A DNA stretch of 64,000 bases from Devosia soli (GCF_000970455.1 NZ_LAJG01000005.1:372001-436000), one strand, 5' to 3'. Positions 26,500 through 36,763 are shown, counted from the first letter of the stretch. Notes: generated by a model from the letters alone, not told the origin. Translations and numbers: made by a program.

Positions 26500-28771
26500 G
26501 GCGCGCACTCCTGTCGATCTTGCCATCCCATTCGAGAGTCGAAATCATGCTCGCCTCGCGAATACCAGCCCGCTGGACGGCAGAAAGGCCCGGGCTGCGC
26601 TTGAGCGTTGCCAGAACATCGGTCAATTGCGCAAGATCGCGGACTTCGATTTCGAAAATCATCTGGTGGAAGTCAGGCGAAATCATCCGCATGACGAGAT
26701 TGTTGATGTTGGCGTCGCAAGAGGCGATGGCCGAGGAAATCTGGGCGAGAGAGCCGGGCTTGTTCACCGATTCCATTGATATGACGGTGGGATAGAGCTG
26801 ATCCCGCGTCGCCGACACGTCCCAGCGCACATCGACCCAGGCGACGTCGCCATCGTGCTTTTCGATCAAGGCATCCGAGTGGATGGGATAGACCGTGATC
26901 GGCGCATTGGGCTCAAGAATGCCCACCAGCCGATCGCCGGGTACCACGCCCTCGCCGGACAGAATGACCGGAGTATGGAAATCGAGCTGGGCCAGCGCCG
27001 CCTTGGCTGCCGGGCCCGCATTCTGGCCGCCGGGCACGCGGAACTTGAACTGATTGGTGGCGCGCAGGGCGAACCAGCCGTCGGCGGTGTCGGCCACGGG
27101 CAGATCGAGCTTCCGGCGGCGCTTGCGGATACCTTTGACCTTGGCCAGCGCATTGCCGAGGTCCTCGCTGCCAACCTTGCCTTCACCGACTGCGATCAAC
27201 ATTTCCCGGCGCCCCGGATGGCCCAGTTCGTCGGCCAGCGTCTTGGTTTCGGCGTCGTCGAGCATGACGCCTTCGCGCTCGAGCATCATGTTCAGCACGT
27301 GTTCGCCGAGCGCCAGCGCGCGCTGCATCGACGACTGACGCACGGCTCGCCGAATGGCGGCCCGCGCCTTGCCTGTAGCGGCAATGCCGATCCAGTTGCT
27401 GGGCGGGCGATGGTTCTGGTCGCGCAGGATTTCGACTTCATCGCCCGAGCGCAGCTGGGTAACGAGCGGCAGGATGAGACCGTTGATCTTGGCGCCGACG
27501 CAGGTATCCCCGATGTCGGTATGGAGCGCATAGGCAAAGTCGATCGGCGTCGCCCCGCGCGGCAGGGCGATCAGGCGCCCCCGCGGGGTGAAGCAGAAGA
27601 CCTGATCCTGAAACAGTTCGAGCTTGGTATATTCGAGGAAATCTTCCGCCGAAATGCCCGAGGTCAGGTGGCTGATCGATTGGCGCAGCGAGCCATATGC
27701 CTGGGATTCGTTCTCGATGCGCGAGAGGTTGGCCGAAGCGCCGTCCTTATAGAGCGCATGGGCGGCGATGCCGAATTCGGCGATGCGGTCCATTTCCTCG
27801 GTGCGGATCTGCAGTTCGACACGCTGGCGGCTTGGGCCGACGATCGTCGTGTGGATCGAGCGATAGTCGTTGTGCTTGGGGACCGAGATATAGTCCTTGA
27901 AACGCCCCGGCACGACTTTCCATGTCGTGTGGATGAGGCCAACCGTGCGGTAGCATTCTTCGAGCGAACCAACGATGACGCGAAAACCGATCATGTCCGA
28001 AAGCTGCTCGAGCGCGATCGACTTGCGCTGGATCTTCGAGAAGATCGAATAGGGCGACTTCACGCGGGCCTTGACGCGGGCAGTGATGCCCTCGGCGCCA
28101 AGCCGCTCGGTGAGCTCGCGCGTGATGGTGTCGATCGTTTCCTTGTTTTCGGCTTGCAGCTGCTCGAGCCGCTCGATGATTGCCTTGTAGTGGTCGGGCT
28201 GGAGAATGCGGAAAGAGAGGTCTTCAAGCTCGTTGCGCATATCCTGCATACCCATGCGGCCCGCAAGCGGGGCATAGATATCCATGGTTTCCTGCGCGAT
28301 GCGCTGCTGCTTGTCCGCGCGCATATATTGCAGGGTGCGCATATTGTGCAGGCGGTCGGCGAGCTTGACGAGGAGGACGCGGACATCCTGGCTGATGGCA
28401 AGAAGCAGCTTGCGCAGGTTTTCCGCCTGCGCTTCCTCGCGGCTCATGAGATTGAGCCGTTCGATCTTGGTCAGGCCATCGACGATGGTGGCAATTTCAC
28501 CGCCAAAGATCTGGTCGATCTCGGCACGCGTGGCGTCGGTGTCCTCAACCGTGTCATGGAGCAAGCCGACAGCGATCGAAGCGTCGTCGAGCTTGAGCTC
28601 GGTGAGAATGGCTGCAACTTCGAGAGGGTGGTTGAAGTAAGGGTCGCCGGAGGCGCGCTTTTGCGAGCCATGTTTTTGCATGGCGTAGACATAGGCCTTA
28701 TTCAACAACTGCTCGTCGGCGTTCGGGTTATAGGCCTGAACGCGTTCAACGAGCTCATACTGACGCATCAT
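26489..28771 (-). CDS. rsh: Bifunctional (p)ppGpp synthetase/hydrolase
   Basis: This 760-residue RelA/SpoT homologue makes and degrades (p)ppGpp, the stringent-response alarmone. Domain order: HD hydrolase with HDTVED at residues 72-77, synthetase with [12 protein letters not shown] and [16 protein letters not shown] (about 235-275), TGS ([26 protein letters not shown] in part), and a C-terminal ACT domain ending the protein. An intact HD motif means hydrolase activity is likely. It is the only Rsh here, as usual in alphaproteobacteria. It overlaps pyrE downstream; rpoZ lies upstream, a conserved rpoZ-rsh pairing. Confidence 0.95.
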   Translation of the reverse strand: MMRQYELVERVQAYNPNADEQLLNKAYVYAMQKHGSQKRASGDPYFNHPLEVAAILTELKLDDASIAVGLLHDTVEDTDATRAEIDQIFGGEIATIVDGLTKIERLNLMSREEAQAENLRKLLLAISQDVRVLLVKLADRLHNMRTLQYMRADKQQRIAQETMDIYAPLAGRMGMQDMRNELEDLSFRILQPDHYKAIIERLEQLQAENKETIDTITRELTERLGAEGITARVKARVKSPYSIFSKIQRKSIALEQLSDMIGFRVIVGSLEECYRTVGLIHTTWKVVPGRFKDYISVPKHNDYRSIHTTIVGPSRQRVELQIRTEEMDRIAEFGIAAHALYKDGASANLSRIENESQAYGSLRQSISHLTSGISAEDFLEYTKLELFQDQVFCFTPRGRLIALPRGATPIDFAYALHTDIGDTCVGAKINGLILPLVTQLRSGDEVEILRDQNHRPPSNWIGIAATGKARAAIRRAVRQSSMQRALALGEHVLNMMLEREGVMLDDAETKTLADELGHPGRREMLIAVGEGKVGSEDLGNALAKVKGIRKRRRKLDLPVADTADGWFALRATNQFKFRVPGGQNAGPAAKAALAQLDFHTPVILSGEGVVPGDRLVGILEPNAPITVYPIHSDALIEKHDGDVAWVDVRWDVSATRDQLYPTVISMESVNKPGSLAQISSAIASCDANINNLVMRMISPDFHQMIFEIEVRDLAQLTDVLATLKRSPGLSAVQRAGIREASMISTLEWDGKIDRSARRED

Positions 28772-28924
28772 GGAAGTCGCCGCTCTCGGAACAGTCCATA
28801 CTTAGCGCGTTGATGGGAAATGGGAAGGGCGGGGATGGACGGTTTCAGTCCGGGTTGCAAAAAACCCGCGAGGCCGACGGCGAGAGCGGCTCAAGCTCGT
28901 AATCTATCGCGCACTATTTTCGGC

Positions 28925-28993
28925 CGTCACCACGAGGCTTGTCCAGGTGGTCCATGCGAAGGCGAGGTGGATTGCCGGGACAAGCCCGGCAAT
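28925..28993. repeat. Family A intergenic palindromic repeat, two-unit copy
   Basis: Left unit 28925-28953 (GTCACCACGAGGCTTGTCC...) and right unit 28968-28993 (TGGATTGCCGGGACAAGCCC...) flank the spacer TGCGAAGGCGAGG, close to the copy at 19214. Confidence 0.8.
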
Positions 28994-29029
28994 AGATTGA
29001 GGGAAGGTTTTAAACCTCAAGTTCGGCGT

Positions 29030-29066
29030 CCGAAACAAAACACCCCCGGTTTTCGCCGAGGGTGTC
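29030..29066 (-). terminator. Rho-independent terminator of rpoZ
   Basis: ACACCC (29040-29045) pairs with GGGTGT (29060-29065), with an inner CGG/CCG after one mismatch and a TTTTCG loop. On the minus strand TTTTGTTTCGG follows. Confidence 0.8.
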
Positions 29067-29090
29067 TCAAACTCGCAAAGCCAGGACGAC

Positions 29091-29459
29091 TTAGTCGTCG
29101 CGGCGCTCCGGCGGAGCCAGGCTTTCGATGCCGCGAAGAAGCTCTTCTTCGCTGATGGTATCGAAGTTGATCGAATCGTCGTCGCCGGCGCTTTCGATCA
29201 GTGGAGCTGCATGGCTTTCCGGCTCGTCGACTTCCACATACTTCTGCAGCGAGTGGATGAGGTCTTCATGCAGGTCATCCGGCGAGATGGTGCCGTCGCC
29301 GATTTCGCGCAGGGCCACGACAGGGTTCTTGTCGTTGTCGCGCGGGACGGTGATCTGGGCGCCGGAGGAAATCATGCGCGCACGATGAGCGGCCATGAGC
29401 ACGAGGTCGAAGCGATTGTCGACCTTTTCGATGCAGTCTTCAACGGTGACGCGGGCCAC
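29091..29459 (-). CDS. rpoZ: RNA polymerase omega subunit
   Basis: Omega (122 residues) supports beta' folding and, in proteobacteria, part of ppGpp binding on RNA polymerase. The N-terminal signature [20 protein letters not shown] and [11 protein letters not shown] are standard. The start is a GTG at 29457-29459 with GGAG five bases upstream; ATG starts further up do not give omega sequence. The acidic C-terminal tail (about residues 75-122) is longer than in E. coli, as common in alphaproteobacteria. It sits upstream of rsh on the same strand, but its own terminator suggests separate transcription. Confidence 0.95.
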   Translation of the reverse strand: MARVTVEDCIEKVDNRFDLVLMAAHRARMISSGAQITVPRDNDKNPVVALREIGDGTISPDDLHEDLIHSLQKYVEVDEPESHAAPLIESAGDDDSINFDTISEEELLRGIESLAPPERRDD

Positions 29460-29690
29460 GAACGTCTCCAAATTTGGGGGAGAAAGACCTTGCCATATAC
29501 TGCATGACCAGCTTTGGCAACCCATTGATAACCGATGGCGCCACTTGCCTACCCGGTGCGCGCAAAATATACGGAAACCGAACTTAAGCCGATTGCGGCA
29601 CGGTGAGATTTGTTCACCGCCTGCCTGCTTGCTTGAGAACGGCAAACTGATATTACTTTGTGTTATTTCATTGGAGACTTTTCAAAACCC

Positions 29691-30242
29691 ATGTCTGTAG
29701 ATCCCCGGGAAAAGATTGCCCTCTTCATTGATGGCGCCAACCTCTATGCGACATCGAAAGCTATCGGCATCGATATCGATTACCGCAAGCTATTGACCGA
29801 ATTCAGCGGCAAGGCCTATCTGCTGCGCGCTAATTATTACACCGCCCTCGTCGAGGACCAGGAATATTCTTCCATCCGCCCCTTGATCGATTGGCTGGAC
29901 TACAACGGCTACACCGTCGTCACCAAGCCTGCCAAGGAGTTTACCGACACGCTTGGCCGGCGGAAGATCAAGGGCAATATGGATATCGAGCTTTGCGTCG
30001 ATGCGCTCGAGCTCTCGCCCTATTTCGATCATCTGATCCTTTTTTCCGGCGACGGGGACTTCACCGCGCTTGTCGCGGCGCTGCAGCGCAAGGGCAAGCG
30101 CGTCACGGTCGTTTCGACTTTGACGACCTCGACGCCTATGATTTCGGATGATCTTCGCCGGCAGGCGGACTTTTTCCTCGATGTCGCTGAATTGGCAAAG
30201 ACGGTGGGCCGTCCGCAGGTGCAGAGGCCGACCGAGGCCTGA
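29691..30242 (+). CDS. NYN-domain (LabA/DUF88) protein
   Basis: This 183-residue protein has a PIN-like NYN fold: KIALFIDGANLYAT at the start (residues 8-21, with the metal-binding Asp), KGNMDIELCVDAL in the middle (about 96-108), and HLILFSGDGDFTALV (about 115-129). Four conserved acidic positions of the fold appear to be kept. LabA-type proteins are thought to be RNases; the target is not known. It starts at the ATG at 29691-29693. It is divergent from rpoZ and has no operon partner. Confidence 0.87.
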   Translation: MSVDPREKIALFIDGANLYATSKAIGIDIDYRKLLTEFSGKAYLLRANYYTALVEDQEYSSIRPLIDWLDYNGYTVVTKPAKEFTDTLGRRKIKGNMDIELCVDALELSPYFDHLILFSGDGDFTALVAALQRKGKRVTVVSTLTTSTPMISDDLRRQADFFLDVAELAKTVGRPQVQRPTEA

Positions 30243-30445
30243 GCTGCCAGACCCAAGCACTCCTCACCCTCGGGCTTGACCCGGGGGCGCGGATGTCCTG
30301 GCGGCATCTTTATTGAAATCTCCCCGGCTCACGCCCGAGGATGGCGTCTGGGGGTGGCGGAAGCGCGCCGCCATCCGAATATAGCGCTTTGCTGCCTCAA
30401 CCCTGGATCACGCCACTGCAGTGATCTTGCCCGAGCGGCCTTGGG

Positions 30446-30946
30446 CTAACCCCGGCCGCCCTCTTTCATGATGCGCGCCTTATCGCGGTTCCAGTCGCGA
30501 TCGCGGCTCGTGGCGCGCTTGTCATAATTCTTTTTGCCCTTGCCAAGGCCGATCAGCAGCTTGGCCCGGCCCTGATCGTTGAAGAACAGTTTGAGCGGCA
30601 CGATGGTGTTGCCGGCGCGCGAAACTTCCTGATCGAGGCGGGCGAGCTGCTTCTTGCTCACCAGCAGTTTGCGCGGGCGCTTTTCGACATGATTGAAGCG
30701 GTTGGCCTGCAGATATTCCGGAATATGGGCGTTGATCAGCCAGAGCTCGCCTTTTTCCGGGGAGGCATAGGATTCGGCGATCTGCGCCTTGCCGAGGCGC
30801 AATGACTTGACCTCGGTACCGGTCAGGACAATACCGGCCTCGAGAGTTTCGCCGATTTCATAATCAAAGCGCGCGCGTCGGTTTTCAGCCACGAGGCCGT
30901 GACTGATCCATCCATTCTTGTTCTTGTCGTTTTTCGGAGTTGCCAT
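30446..30946 (-). CDS. smpB: SsrA-binding protein SmpB
   Basis: SmpB (166 residues) binds tmRNA and mimics the anticodon arm during rescue of stalled ribosomes. The beta-barrel core has [36 protein letters not shown] and INAHIPEYL. The basic C-terminal tail ([17 protein letters not shown]) is the part that enters the ribosome. It lies five bases downstream of the dapA stop, so the two are co-transcribed, a common alphaproteobacterial order. The ssrA gene itself is not in the window. Confidence 0.96.
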   Translation of the reverse strand: MATPKNDKNKNGWISHGLVAENRRARFDYEIGETLEAGIVLTGTEVKSLRLGKAQIAESYASPEKGELWLINAHIPEYLQANRFNHVEKRPRKLLVSKKQLARLDQEVSRAGNTIVPLKLFFNDQGRAKLLIGLGKGKKNYDKRATSRDRDWNRDKARIMKEGGRG

Positions 30947-30951
30947 AAGCT

Positions 30952-31827
30952 TTAGATAAGGCCCGCATGGACCAATGCAAAGTCCACCGCTTCTTCCGTC
31001 GCCTTGGCACCAGGGACCAGCGGCAGACGCAGCTCATTGGCGCAAAGCCCAAGGCGGCTCGCAGCATATTTGACGGCGGTTGGATTGGGCTCGAGGAAGA
31101 GGTTCTTGTGGAGGTGGACGAGCTTGTCCTGAACGGCAAGCGCACCGGCATAATCGCCCGCCAGGGACTTGTCCTGCATCTCCGCGCAAAGCCGCGGCGC
31201 CACATTGGATGTCACCGAAATGCAGCCATGGCCGCCATGGGCATTGAAGCCGAGCGCAGTCATGTCCTCGCCCGAGAGCAAGATGAAATCGTCGCCCAAC
31301 TTGGCGCGCTGCAGGCTCGCCCGGCCCATATCGGCCGTCGCATCCTTGACGCCGATGATATTGGAATGGGCATCGCGAAGGCGGGCGATGGTGTCGATGG
31401 TCAAATCGACCACCGTGCGTCCCGGGACGCTGTAGAGAACAACAGGAATGCCGATCGCTTTGGCGACAGCCGAGAAATGCTGGAAGAGGCCTTCCTGGTT
31501 CGGCTTGTTGTAGTAGGGCACGACGGAGAGAACTGCGTCTGCCCCGCACTTTTCGGCGAAGCGGGCGAGATCGACCGCTTCAGCGGTGGAATTGGAGCCG
31601 GCGCCAGCGATCACAGGAACGCGCTTATTGGCAACTTCGACGCAGATTTCGACGACGCGCCGATGCTCTTCGTGGCTGACGGTGGGGCTTTCTCCGGTCG
31701 TGCCGACAGGCACCAGACCGTGCGTGCCTTCTGCAATCTGCCAATCGACAAAGCTGGCGAAGGCTTTCTCATCCACGGCCCCGTCGCGCAGGGGAGTGAT
31801 GAGTGCCGTAATCGAACCACGCAGCAT
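30952..31827 (-). CDS. dapA: 4-Hydroxy-tetrahydrodipicolinate synthase
   Basis: DapA (291 residues) condenses pyruvate with aspartate semialdehyde, the first committed step of lysine and diaminopimelate synthesis. The Schiff-base residue is Lys161 (IIGVKDAT) and the relay tyrosine is Tyr132 (VLYSVPGRT); VGTTGESPT at 41-49 is the substrate-binding loop. I chose the ATG at 31825-31827 ([12 protein letters not shown]), which matches family N-termini; thirteen upstream in-frame residues do not. It leads smpB on the same strand. Confidence 0.96.
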   Translation of the reverse strand: MLRGSITALITPLRDGAVDEKAFASFVDWQIAEGTHGLVPVGTTGESPTVSHEEHRRVVEICVEVANKRVPVIAGAGSNSTAEAVDLARFAEKCGADAVLSVVPYYNKPNQEGLFQHFSAVAKAIGIPVVLYSVPGRTVVDLTIDTIARLRDAHSNIIGVKDATADMGRASLQRAKLGDDFILLSGEDMTALGFNAHGGHGCISVTSNVAPRLCAEMQDKSLAGDYAGALAVQDKLVHLHKNLFLEPNPTAVKYAASRLGLCANELRLPLVPGAKATEEAVDFALVHAGLI

Positions 31828-32016
31828 TTTGCCGATATTCCCTATTTGGCCCGGATTTCCGGGCATGCGATGTGAGTGAGCGGCCCGCGCGCGGGGCCAT
31901 TGGAGACCGGCACCATACTTTCAACCGGCGCCTGCGACAAGGCGAATGGCAATTGTCGGCAAGGGCTTGATCGATAGCGCCGTCCGTGGGCAAAAGAACG
32001 GCGAGGGAGACCGCAA

Positions 32017-32958
32017 TTGCCCAGCAAGCGCTTCGTGCCGCCAGACCATAAAGCCTTCGCGCCCTTCCCCATCGCGCGGATCGAAACGCGCAATCCTACT
32101 GTTTGCGCGGCTGTGCATGTGACCGCTCCATTGGGACGTGGCCCCCTGCCGCTCGTCTGTCTGGCGGGCCTTCATCGCAACATGGCCGATTTCACCGATT
32201 TCGTCGCCTATTTCGGCCGCATCACCGGCGGACAGCGACCGACCATCCTGATCGATCTTCCGGGGCGCGGACGGGCAGACGATCGGACCAAGGCGAGTGA
32301 CTACAGCACACTCAACGATGCACGGGATGTTGCCGACATACTTGCAGCGCTCGGCGTTACCCGCGCTGTTGTATTGGGGCAAGGCCATGGTGGGCAGGTC
32401 GCCATGGCACTCGCAGCCCATCACCCTTTGCTGCTGAGCGGAACAGTTCTTCTCGATGCAGGCCCCGTCGTCGATTCGCGCGGTATCGTGCGCCTGCGCA
32501 ACAACCTCGCGCATATCCACTCGCTGCGCGGCCAGAAGCGCGTAACTGCAGGCTTCCGCCGCATGCTGGCCGGCGATTATCCCGAATTGGGCGAAGAAGC
32601 GCTCGATGCCTTGGCGGCGCGCAGTCACATCATCGACAAACGCGGCCGCGCAAAGGGGCTTTTCGACGAGCGCCTCCTCGCGCCGCTGGCCGATATCGGC
32701 TTTGACGATGTTCTGACTCCACAATGGGCGCTTTTCGACGCCTTGCGCCCCATCCCGCTTATGATCCTTCGCACGCAGCTGACCGATCAGCTGCGGCGGG
32801 AAACCTATGAGGAGATGGTTCGCCGCCGCCCCGATGCAGATGCCCTGACCATTGCCGGCCAGGGCTCCCCTGCCCTTTTCGATCAGCTGGACGAGATCGA
32901 AGCGGTCGCCAACTTCATGGCCACGCTCGAAAGCAAGTCCAGGAGCCGGGCTGCCTGA
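32017..32958 (+). CDS. Alpha/beta-hydrolase fold protein lacking catalytic Ser and His
   Basis: This 313-residue protein follows the alpha/beta-hydrolase pattern: a first strand region LPLVCLAGLHRNMADF (about residues 44-59), LIDLPGRGRAD (78-88), and the nucleophile-elbow region VVLGQGHGGQVAM. At the elbow the usual G-x-S-x-G reads GQGHG, with Gly123 in place of Ser. Near the C-terminus the catalytic His of a GQGHAP-type loop is replaced: AGQGSPALF, Ser284. It is therefore probably not a serine hydrolase. It is divergent from dapA and close to the OmpA-family gene. Confidence 0.75.
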   Translation: MPSKRFVPPDHKAFAPFPIARIETRNPTVCAAVHVTAPLGRGPLPLVCLAGLHRNMADFTDFVAYFGRITGGQRPTILIDLPGRGRADDRTKASDYSTLNDARDVADILAALGVTRAVVLGQGHGGQVAMALAAHHPLLLSGTVLLDAGPVVDSRGIVRLRNNLAHIHSLRGQKRVTAGFRRMLAGDYPELGEEALDALAARSHIIDKRGRAKGLFDERLLAPLADIGFDDVLTPQWALFDALRPIPLMILRTQLTDQLRRETYEEMVRRRPDADALTIAGQGSPALFDQLDEIEAVANFMATLESKSRSRAA

Positions 32959-34791
32959 TCAGTCGGCGTGGACCGATACGACGATGCGCCGATTTTGTGC
33001 CTTGCCGGCTGGCGTGCCGTTATCGGCGACGGGCTGGGATTCGCCGAAGCCGACGGCATAGAGCCGTTCAGTCGCAACACCGAGGCCGACAAGCGCGGTG
33101 ACGACCGCCTCGGCGCGCGCCACGGACAACGCCAGATTGGCCGCCGCCTCGCCATCGGCATCGGTATGGCCGGCCACGTCGATCGCTACGCCGGGACATT
33201 GCGCCACGGCCGTCGCAACCGCCTGCAAGGCCGGCCCGGTCCCTTCAGCCAAAATGGCCGCGCCCGAACGGAAAAGGATGGCATTCTGCGCAGACAGATC
33301 CGCCAGCGTTGCGCGGCAGCGCTCGATCGCGGCAGCATCGGTCGTGGCAACCTGCGGCGCCGGTTGTGGCGCCGCCGCATCGGAAGCACTGTTCTCGGCG
33401 GTGACTTCGGACGTGTCGCCGTTTGCCGGAAGGTCGGACACGTGGTCTTCCGTGGCCATCCCAGGCACTGCTCCCTCTGAAGTCACCTCGGGCACTTGGT
33501 CCCCAGCAGTCACCGCGCTCGGTTCGTCCTCAGCTGCAGCTGCTGCCGACTCTGGCAATGCGGGGTCAGCAGGATTTGCAACCTGAGCGGACGTCTCTTG
33601 CTCGTTGGCTACCGATGCCACTGCCGGAGCTGCGGGCTCATCAACTGTTACGGTCCAGGCATCCGCCGGCGCCGCCAGGTTCTGCCGGATGACTTCCGTC
33701 GCCCCTGCCGCCTCACCGTCACCTTCGACATACCACTTTGCTCCATCGAATCCGACAGAGCCAGTCTCCAGAAGATTGAGGGCATCGACGGCGGAAAGGG
33801 CGTGCGTGATGAAGCCGTCGGGGGCGGACGGCGCGATCGTCGTCCGGTCGGAGAGGCCATCGCCGAGCCGTGCAGCCAAAACGCGTTGCATTGCCTCCGT
33901 AGGTAAGCTCCCGGTTAACGTAACGTTACCCGAAGCCGCCTTTTCCGCCTTCCAGACGTAGGGTTGCGCATCGGCCTGCCGTGGCTCCGAAAGTGCCAGG
34001 CTCCACCCCGATTCCGCCAGATGATTGCTGGTAAAAGCCGCCTCGATCGAGCGCGCATTCGACGCCGTCGCGGGCTCGCCAGACAGCGTCCACCGGCCGT
34101 TTTCCAGCTTGATCTCGCCCTCTGCAAGAAGCGCCAGAAGCGGCATGGTCGTATCGAGCATAGCCTCAAAATTCAGCGGTTCTCCCGAGGCAAACCGCAA
34201 CATAGAGCTCGATCGCGTGCCAGCCATGGACAGGATGCGCTGTTCGATTTCAGGATCAGGAATTGAGCCGGAAAGGATAGTGTTTCCATTGGGTTGTCGC
34301 CTTGCCGAGAAGGTATAGCGATCAACCCTTGGCGCCTGAATTTCAGCCTTCGCGAGAATAATGCCTGCCGGCAATTTGCCCGCCAAACTCGACCGGAGAG
34401 CAATGAAATCAGCCTGTGATGCGGCTACACCGCTGATCGTCAAAACCGACCCGCGAAGCGCGAAACGACTCTCCGAAAGGCGCTGGATGGCTTCGAGACC
34501 AAATGAAACAGCCGCGGCGTATTCCGCCGGCGCGCCGCTTCCGAGCTTGAGCCAATTGATATCAGCATTGGACGTTTGGGCAAAACTGTCGCGAGTTTTT
34601 GCGTCCGGCGCAAACCCGTCAAAGACCAGGACGCCGCCTTCCTGGCGCGTCACGCTGACCCAATAATCGCTGACTTTTGGCGGCGGAACGTCAATGACTG
34701 ACGAAACAGCCAGTGCTGGCAGCGCGAATCCGGCGCTCAAGACCAGGGCAGAAACGCTCGTTAATGCCAGTGCACGTAGGTCAAGTTTCAT
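32959..34791 (-). CDS. OmpA-family outer membrane/periplasmic protein
   Basis: This 610-residue protein has a Sec signal peptide (about 1-28, ending PALA) and a long middle part with repeated BON-like units (for example ISGVAASQADFIALRSSL and LTGSLPTEAMQRVL). A low-complexity Ala/Pro/Glu/Asp linker spans about 390-480. The C-terminal OmpA peptidoglycan-binding domain has DVAGHTDADGEAAANLALSVARA (in part) and AVGFGESQPVADN. It probably anchors to the cell wall. It directly adjoins the convergent hydrolase-fold gene and lies downstream of the porin, separated by a terminator. Confidence 0.85.
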   Translation of the reverse strand: MKLDLRALALTSVSALVLSAGFALPALAVSSVIDVPPPKVSDYWVSVTRQEGGVLVFDGFAPDAKTRDSFAQTSNADINWLKLGSGAPAEYAAAVSFGLEAIQRLSESRFALRGSVLTISGVAASQADFIALRSSLAGKLPAGIILAKAEIQAPRVDRYTFSARRQPNGNTILSGSIPDPEIEQRILSMAGTRSSSMLRFASGEPLNFEAMLDTTMPLLALLAEGEIKLENGRWTLSGEPATASNARSIEAAFTSNHLAESGWSLALSEPRQADAQPYVWKAEKAASGNVTLTGSLPTEAMQRVLAARLGDGLSDRTTIAPSAPDGFITHALSAVDALNLLETGSVGFDGAKWYVEGDGEAAGATEVIRQNLAAPADAWTVTVDEPAAPAVASVANEQETSAQVANPADPALPESAAAAAEDEPSAVTAGDQVPEVTSEGAVPGMATEDHVSDLPANGDTSEVTAENSASDAAAPQPAPQVATTDAAAIERCRATLADLSAQNAILFRSGAAILAEGTGPALQAVATAVAQCPGVAIDVAGHTDADGEAAANLALSVARAEAVVTALVGLGVATERLYAVGFGESQPVADNGTPAGKAQNRRIVVSVHAD

Positions 34792-34879
34792 AGATCAGTC
34801 CTGGAGTTGCCGCTTTGGCCAATAGCTTAGGTGATTTGACCTGCTGAAAAAAGGCGAAGGCCTTTTTCCAAATCATAAA

Positions 34880-34912
34880 AGCAGAAAGGCCCGGCTTGCG
34901 CCGGGCCTTTCC
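34880..34912 (-). terminator. Rho-independent terminator of the porin gene
   Basis: AAAGGCCCGGC (34885-34895) and GCCGGGCCTTT (34900-34910) form an 11-bp stem with a TTGC loop. On the minus strand TTTCTGCTTTTATG follows. It lies just after the porin stop at 34934. Confidence 0.9.
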
Positions 34913-34933
34913 AATTGGAAACCAAAGCTTCGA

Positions 34934-36361
34934 TTATTCGAAGGACTTGGCAGCCTTGAAGGTGACCTTGTAGGCGTTCTCGGAGTTGACTTCGCCCTTG
35001 AGGGACGAGGTGAAACCACCGCCCGGAGCCCAAGCGAGTTCGGCAGCACCGTAGAACACGGAGTCGTTGGCGAATGCCGGGTTGTCGGCAATTGCGTTAC
35101 CGAAGTAGCCGCCGATTTCACCAGTCATCTTGATAGTTTCGGTGACCGCTGCGACGAGCTGAGCAGCAACCTGCCAGGTCGACTTGTCGCCACCGATGAC
35201 GGTGTTGGTGTCGTCGAAGAAGTAACGAGCACCGAGGTTGATAGCAACGCCTTCGGTGACGTTGACGCCGATGGAGCCGCCGAAGCCGTAGTCGGTGTAA
35301 TCACCAACGTTACCGGTGTCAGCGTTTGCCGGAGCATTGCGGACGTTAGCAACTTCACCCGACAGAGCGATCTTGAAGAGGTCGAAGGTGCCCTCAACGC
35401 TGGCGAGACCATTGAGGATGTCAGCAGTAGTGCCCTTAAAGTTTTCGCGGTACGCAATAGCACCACGAACCTTGAAGGCGTCGAAGGTGCCGGTGGCACC
35501 AGCGTGCAGTGCCCATTCCTGGACGTTGCCATCGAGGATGCCGAAGGCAGCGCCGGTCAGGTGAGCAGTGATGCCTTCACCAGCGTAGGAGACCACGCCA
35601 ACGAGGGTACCAGCGCGAGCGGCGTTAGCAGCAGTGTAACCATTCTGGAAACCAGTTGCACCGGCATTCGGGGTTTCGTCGTTGAGATTTTCAAGACCAA
35701 CACCGACGTTCACGCCGTTTCCGAGATCGGAAACAACCTGGATGACGTGACCGCCGAGGCGGGTGTCGTCACCATCGATACCAACACCCTTGCCGTCGAT
35801 GGCATCGGAGTTGAAGAGGCCGAGGTAGTTGAATGGTTCGTCGTCGCCGAGGTTGGCGATCGAGCCCTTCTTACCAGCCATGATCACGGTTGTGTCACCA
35901 ACCGAAACATAAGCTTCGTCGATGTAGAGACCAACGCGCTCACCGTCGTTGTCAAACACCGGGCCGAGAGCAGCAGTGTTGTTGACACGGTTCAGGTCGA
36001 CTTCCTTGATCTTGATCACTGCCTTGGCAGGACCGAAATCGGAGTCAGCGGTGCCAACGGCCTTGAGCCAGGCTTCGACCTTGGTGGCCCAGTCAGCACC
36101 GGCGTTGTCAATCGGGATGTTGCGGTTGCCATCAAAGGTACCGGCAACAGCACCTTCGGTGCGGTAGTCGCCGATGGCGAATTCATACGAAACGCCGCCC
36201 GAGAGCTGCAGGCAGTTGGTGTCGGACGAGATGGTCAGACCCGAAAGACCGAGAGCGTCGCAGACGTCCAGCGAGGTAAGAACACCGAGATCGGCAGCAT
36301 AACCAGCGGTCGAGAGACCAGCGGCGGCAACAGAACCGAGGATAAGGCTCTTGAGTTTCAT
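34934..36361 (-). CDS. Major outer membrane porin, alphaproteobacterial type
   Basis: This 475-residue porin has a signal peptide (MKLKSLILGSVAAAGLSTAGYA). The mature chain opens with a short segment including a two-cysteine loop (DVCDALGLSG ... TNCLQLSGG), then alternates beta strands with Asp/Asn/Gly loops, and ends in a C-terminal Phe-containing strand (KVTFKAAKSFE). It resembles the Omp2b/RopA porins of Hyphomicrobiales. Codon use is even and low in rare codons, as for abundant proteins. The start ATG is at 36359-36361. A long 5' gap and a strong terminator mark it as a single-gene unit. Confidence 0.88.
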   Translation of the reverse strand: MKLKSLILGSVAAAGLSTAGYAADLGVLTSLDVCDALGLSGLTISSDTNCLQLSGGVSYEFAIGDYRTEGAVAGTFDGNRNIPIDNAGADWATKVEAWLKAVGTADSDFGPAKAVIKIKEVDLNRVNNTAALGPVFDNDGERVGLYIDEAYVSVGDTTVIMAGKKGSIANLGDDEPFNYLGLFNSDAIDGKGVGIDGDDTRLGGHVIQVVSDLGNGVNVGVGLENLNDETPNAGATGFQNGYTAANAARAGTLVGVVSYAGEGITAHLTGAAFGILDGNVQEWALHAGATGTFDAFKVRGAIAYRENFKGTTADILNGLASVEGTFDLFKIALSGEVANVRNAPANADTGNVGDYTDYGFGGSIGVNVTEGVAINLGARYFFDDTNTVIGGDKSTWQVAAQLVAAVTETIKMTGEIGGYFGNAIADNPAFANDSVFYGAAELAWAPGGGFTSSLKGEVNSENAYKVTFKAAKSFE

Positions 36362-36763
36362 TAGTTGACCTCCAAAGTCAGTCATTTGGTGCCGGTTACC
36401 CAGCGGTTTGTCGAAACGCGACCACACTATTCGTGGTGCAGTGTGTTGCCGTCGCGTTGCGACCGACAAACGATCCCATGCATGGATTCGCAAGACCCAC
36501 TCTACGCATGCCGAACGAGGACGCAATCACGCAAATCCGGATTTGGGCGCGCCACAATATGGTTGCGTTTCGGATGTTGCAGATTCAGCACACAGATGGA
36601 AACCTCCTGTTAAGAGGTCTGAAGAAGCCCTTAAAAATCCCGGTTTGCCGGGCCTTTTGATATCATGGGGAAAGCAGATGGCTTGGGAACCCAACTCATT
36701 TGACAGCGAGATGCGCTTGCCCGACACATGGCGCAAGCGTGACCATCTTGTGGAGGAACCGAC
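36362..36763. other. 402-bp gap between porin and SDR genes
   Basis: This gap should hold the porin promoter and a leader. At its SDR end there is a GC-stem hairpin with T-runs (36639-36652). I see no protein-like reading frame. The last 30 bp hold the GGAGG for the SDR GTG start. Confidence 0.5.
36633..36658. terminator. Orphan terminator-like hairpin
   Basis: CCCGG (36639-36643) and CCGGG (36648-36652) pair around TTTG. CCTTTTG follows on the plus strand and ATTTTTAAG on the minus strand. No annotated gene ends here in either direction. Confidence 0.5.

Larger units (their letters stand above)
28772..29090. other. 319-bp gap between rsh and rpoZ
   Basis: The gap contains the probable rsh promoter region next to 28772, a two-unit family A repeat at 28925-28993 and the rpoZ terminator at 29030-29066. 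I see no coding sequence or RNA gene in it. Confidence 0.6.

Noticed and set aside
26855..28813. Open frame of about 650 codons opposite rsh
   Set aside because: It is antisense to the RelA/SpoT gene, whose domains are all recognisable; the antisense translation has no domain.
30264..30288. Further repeat copy with CTCGGGCTTGACCCGGGGG
   Set aside because: It is a short palindrome in the gap after the NYN gene, but it does not match family A or B arms and occurs once here.
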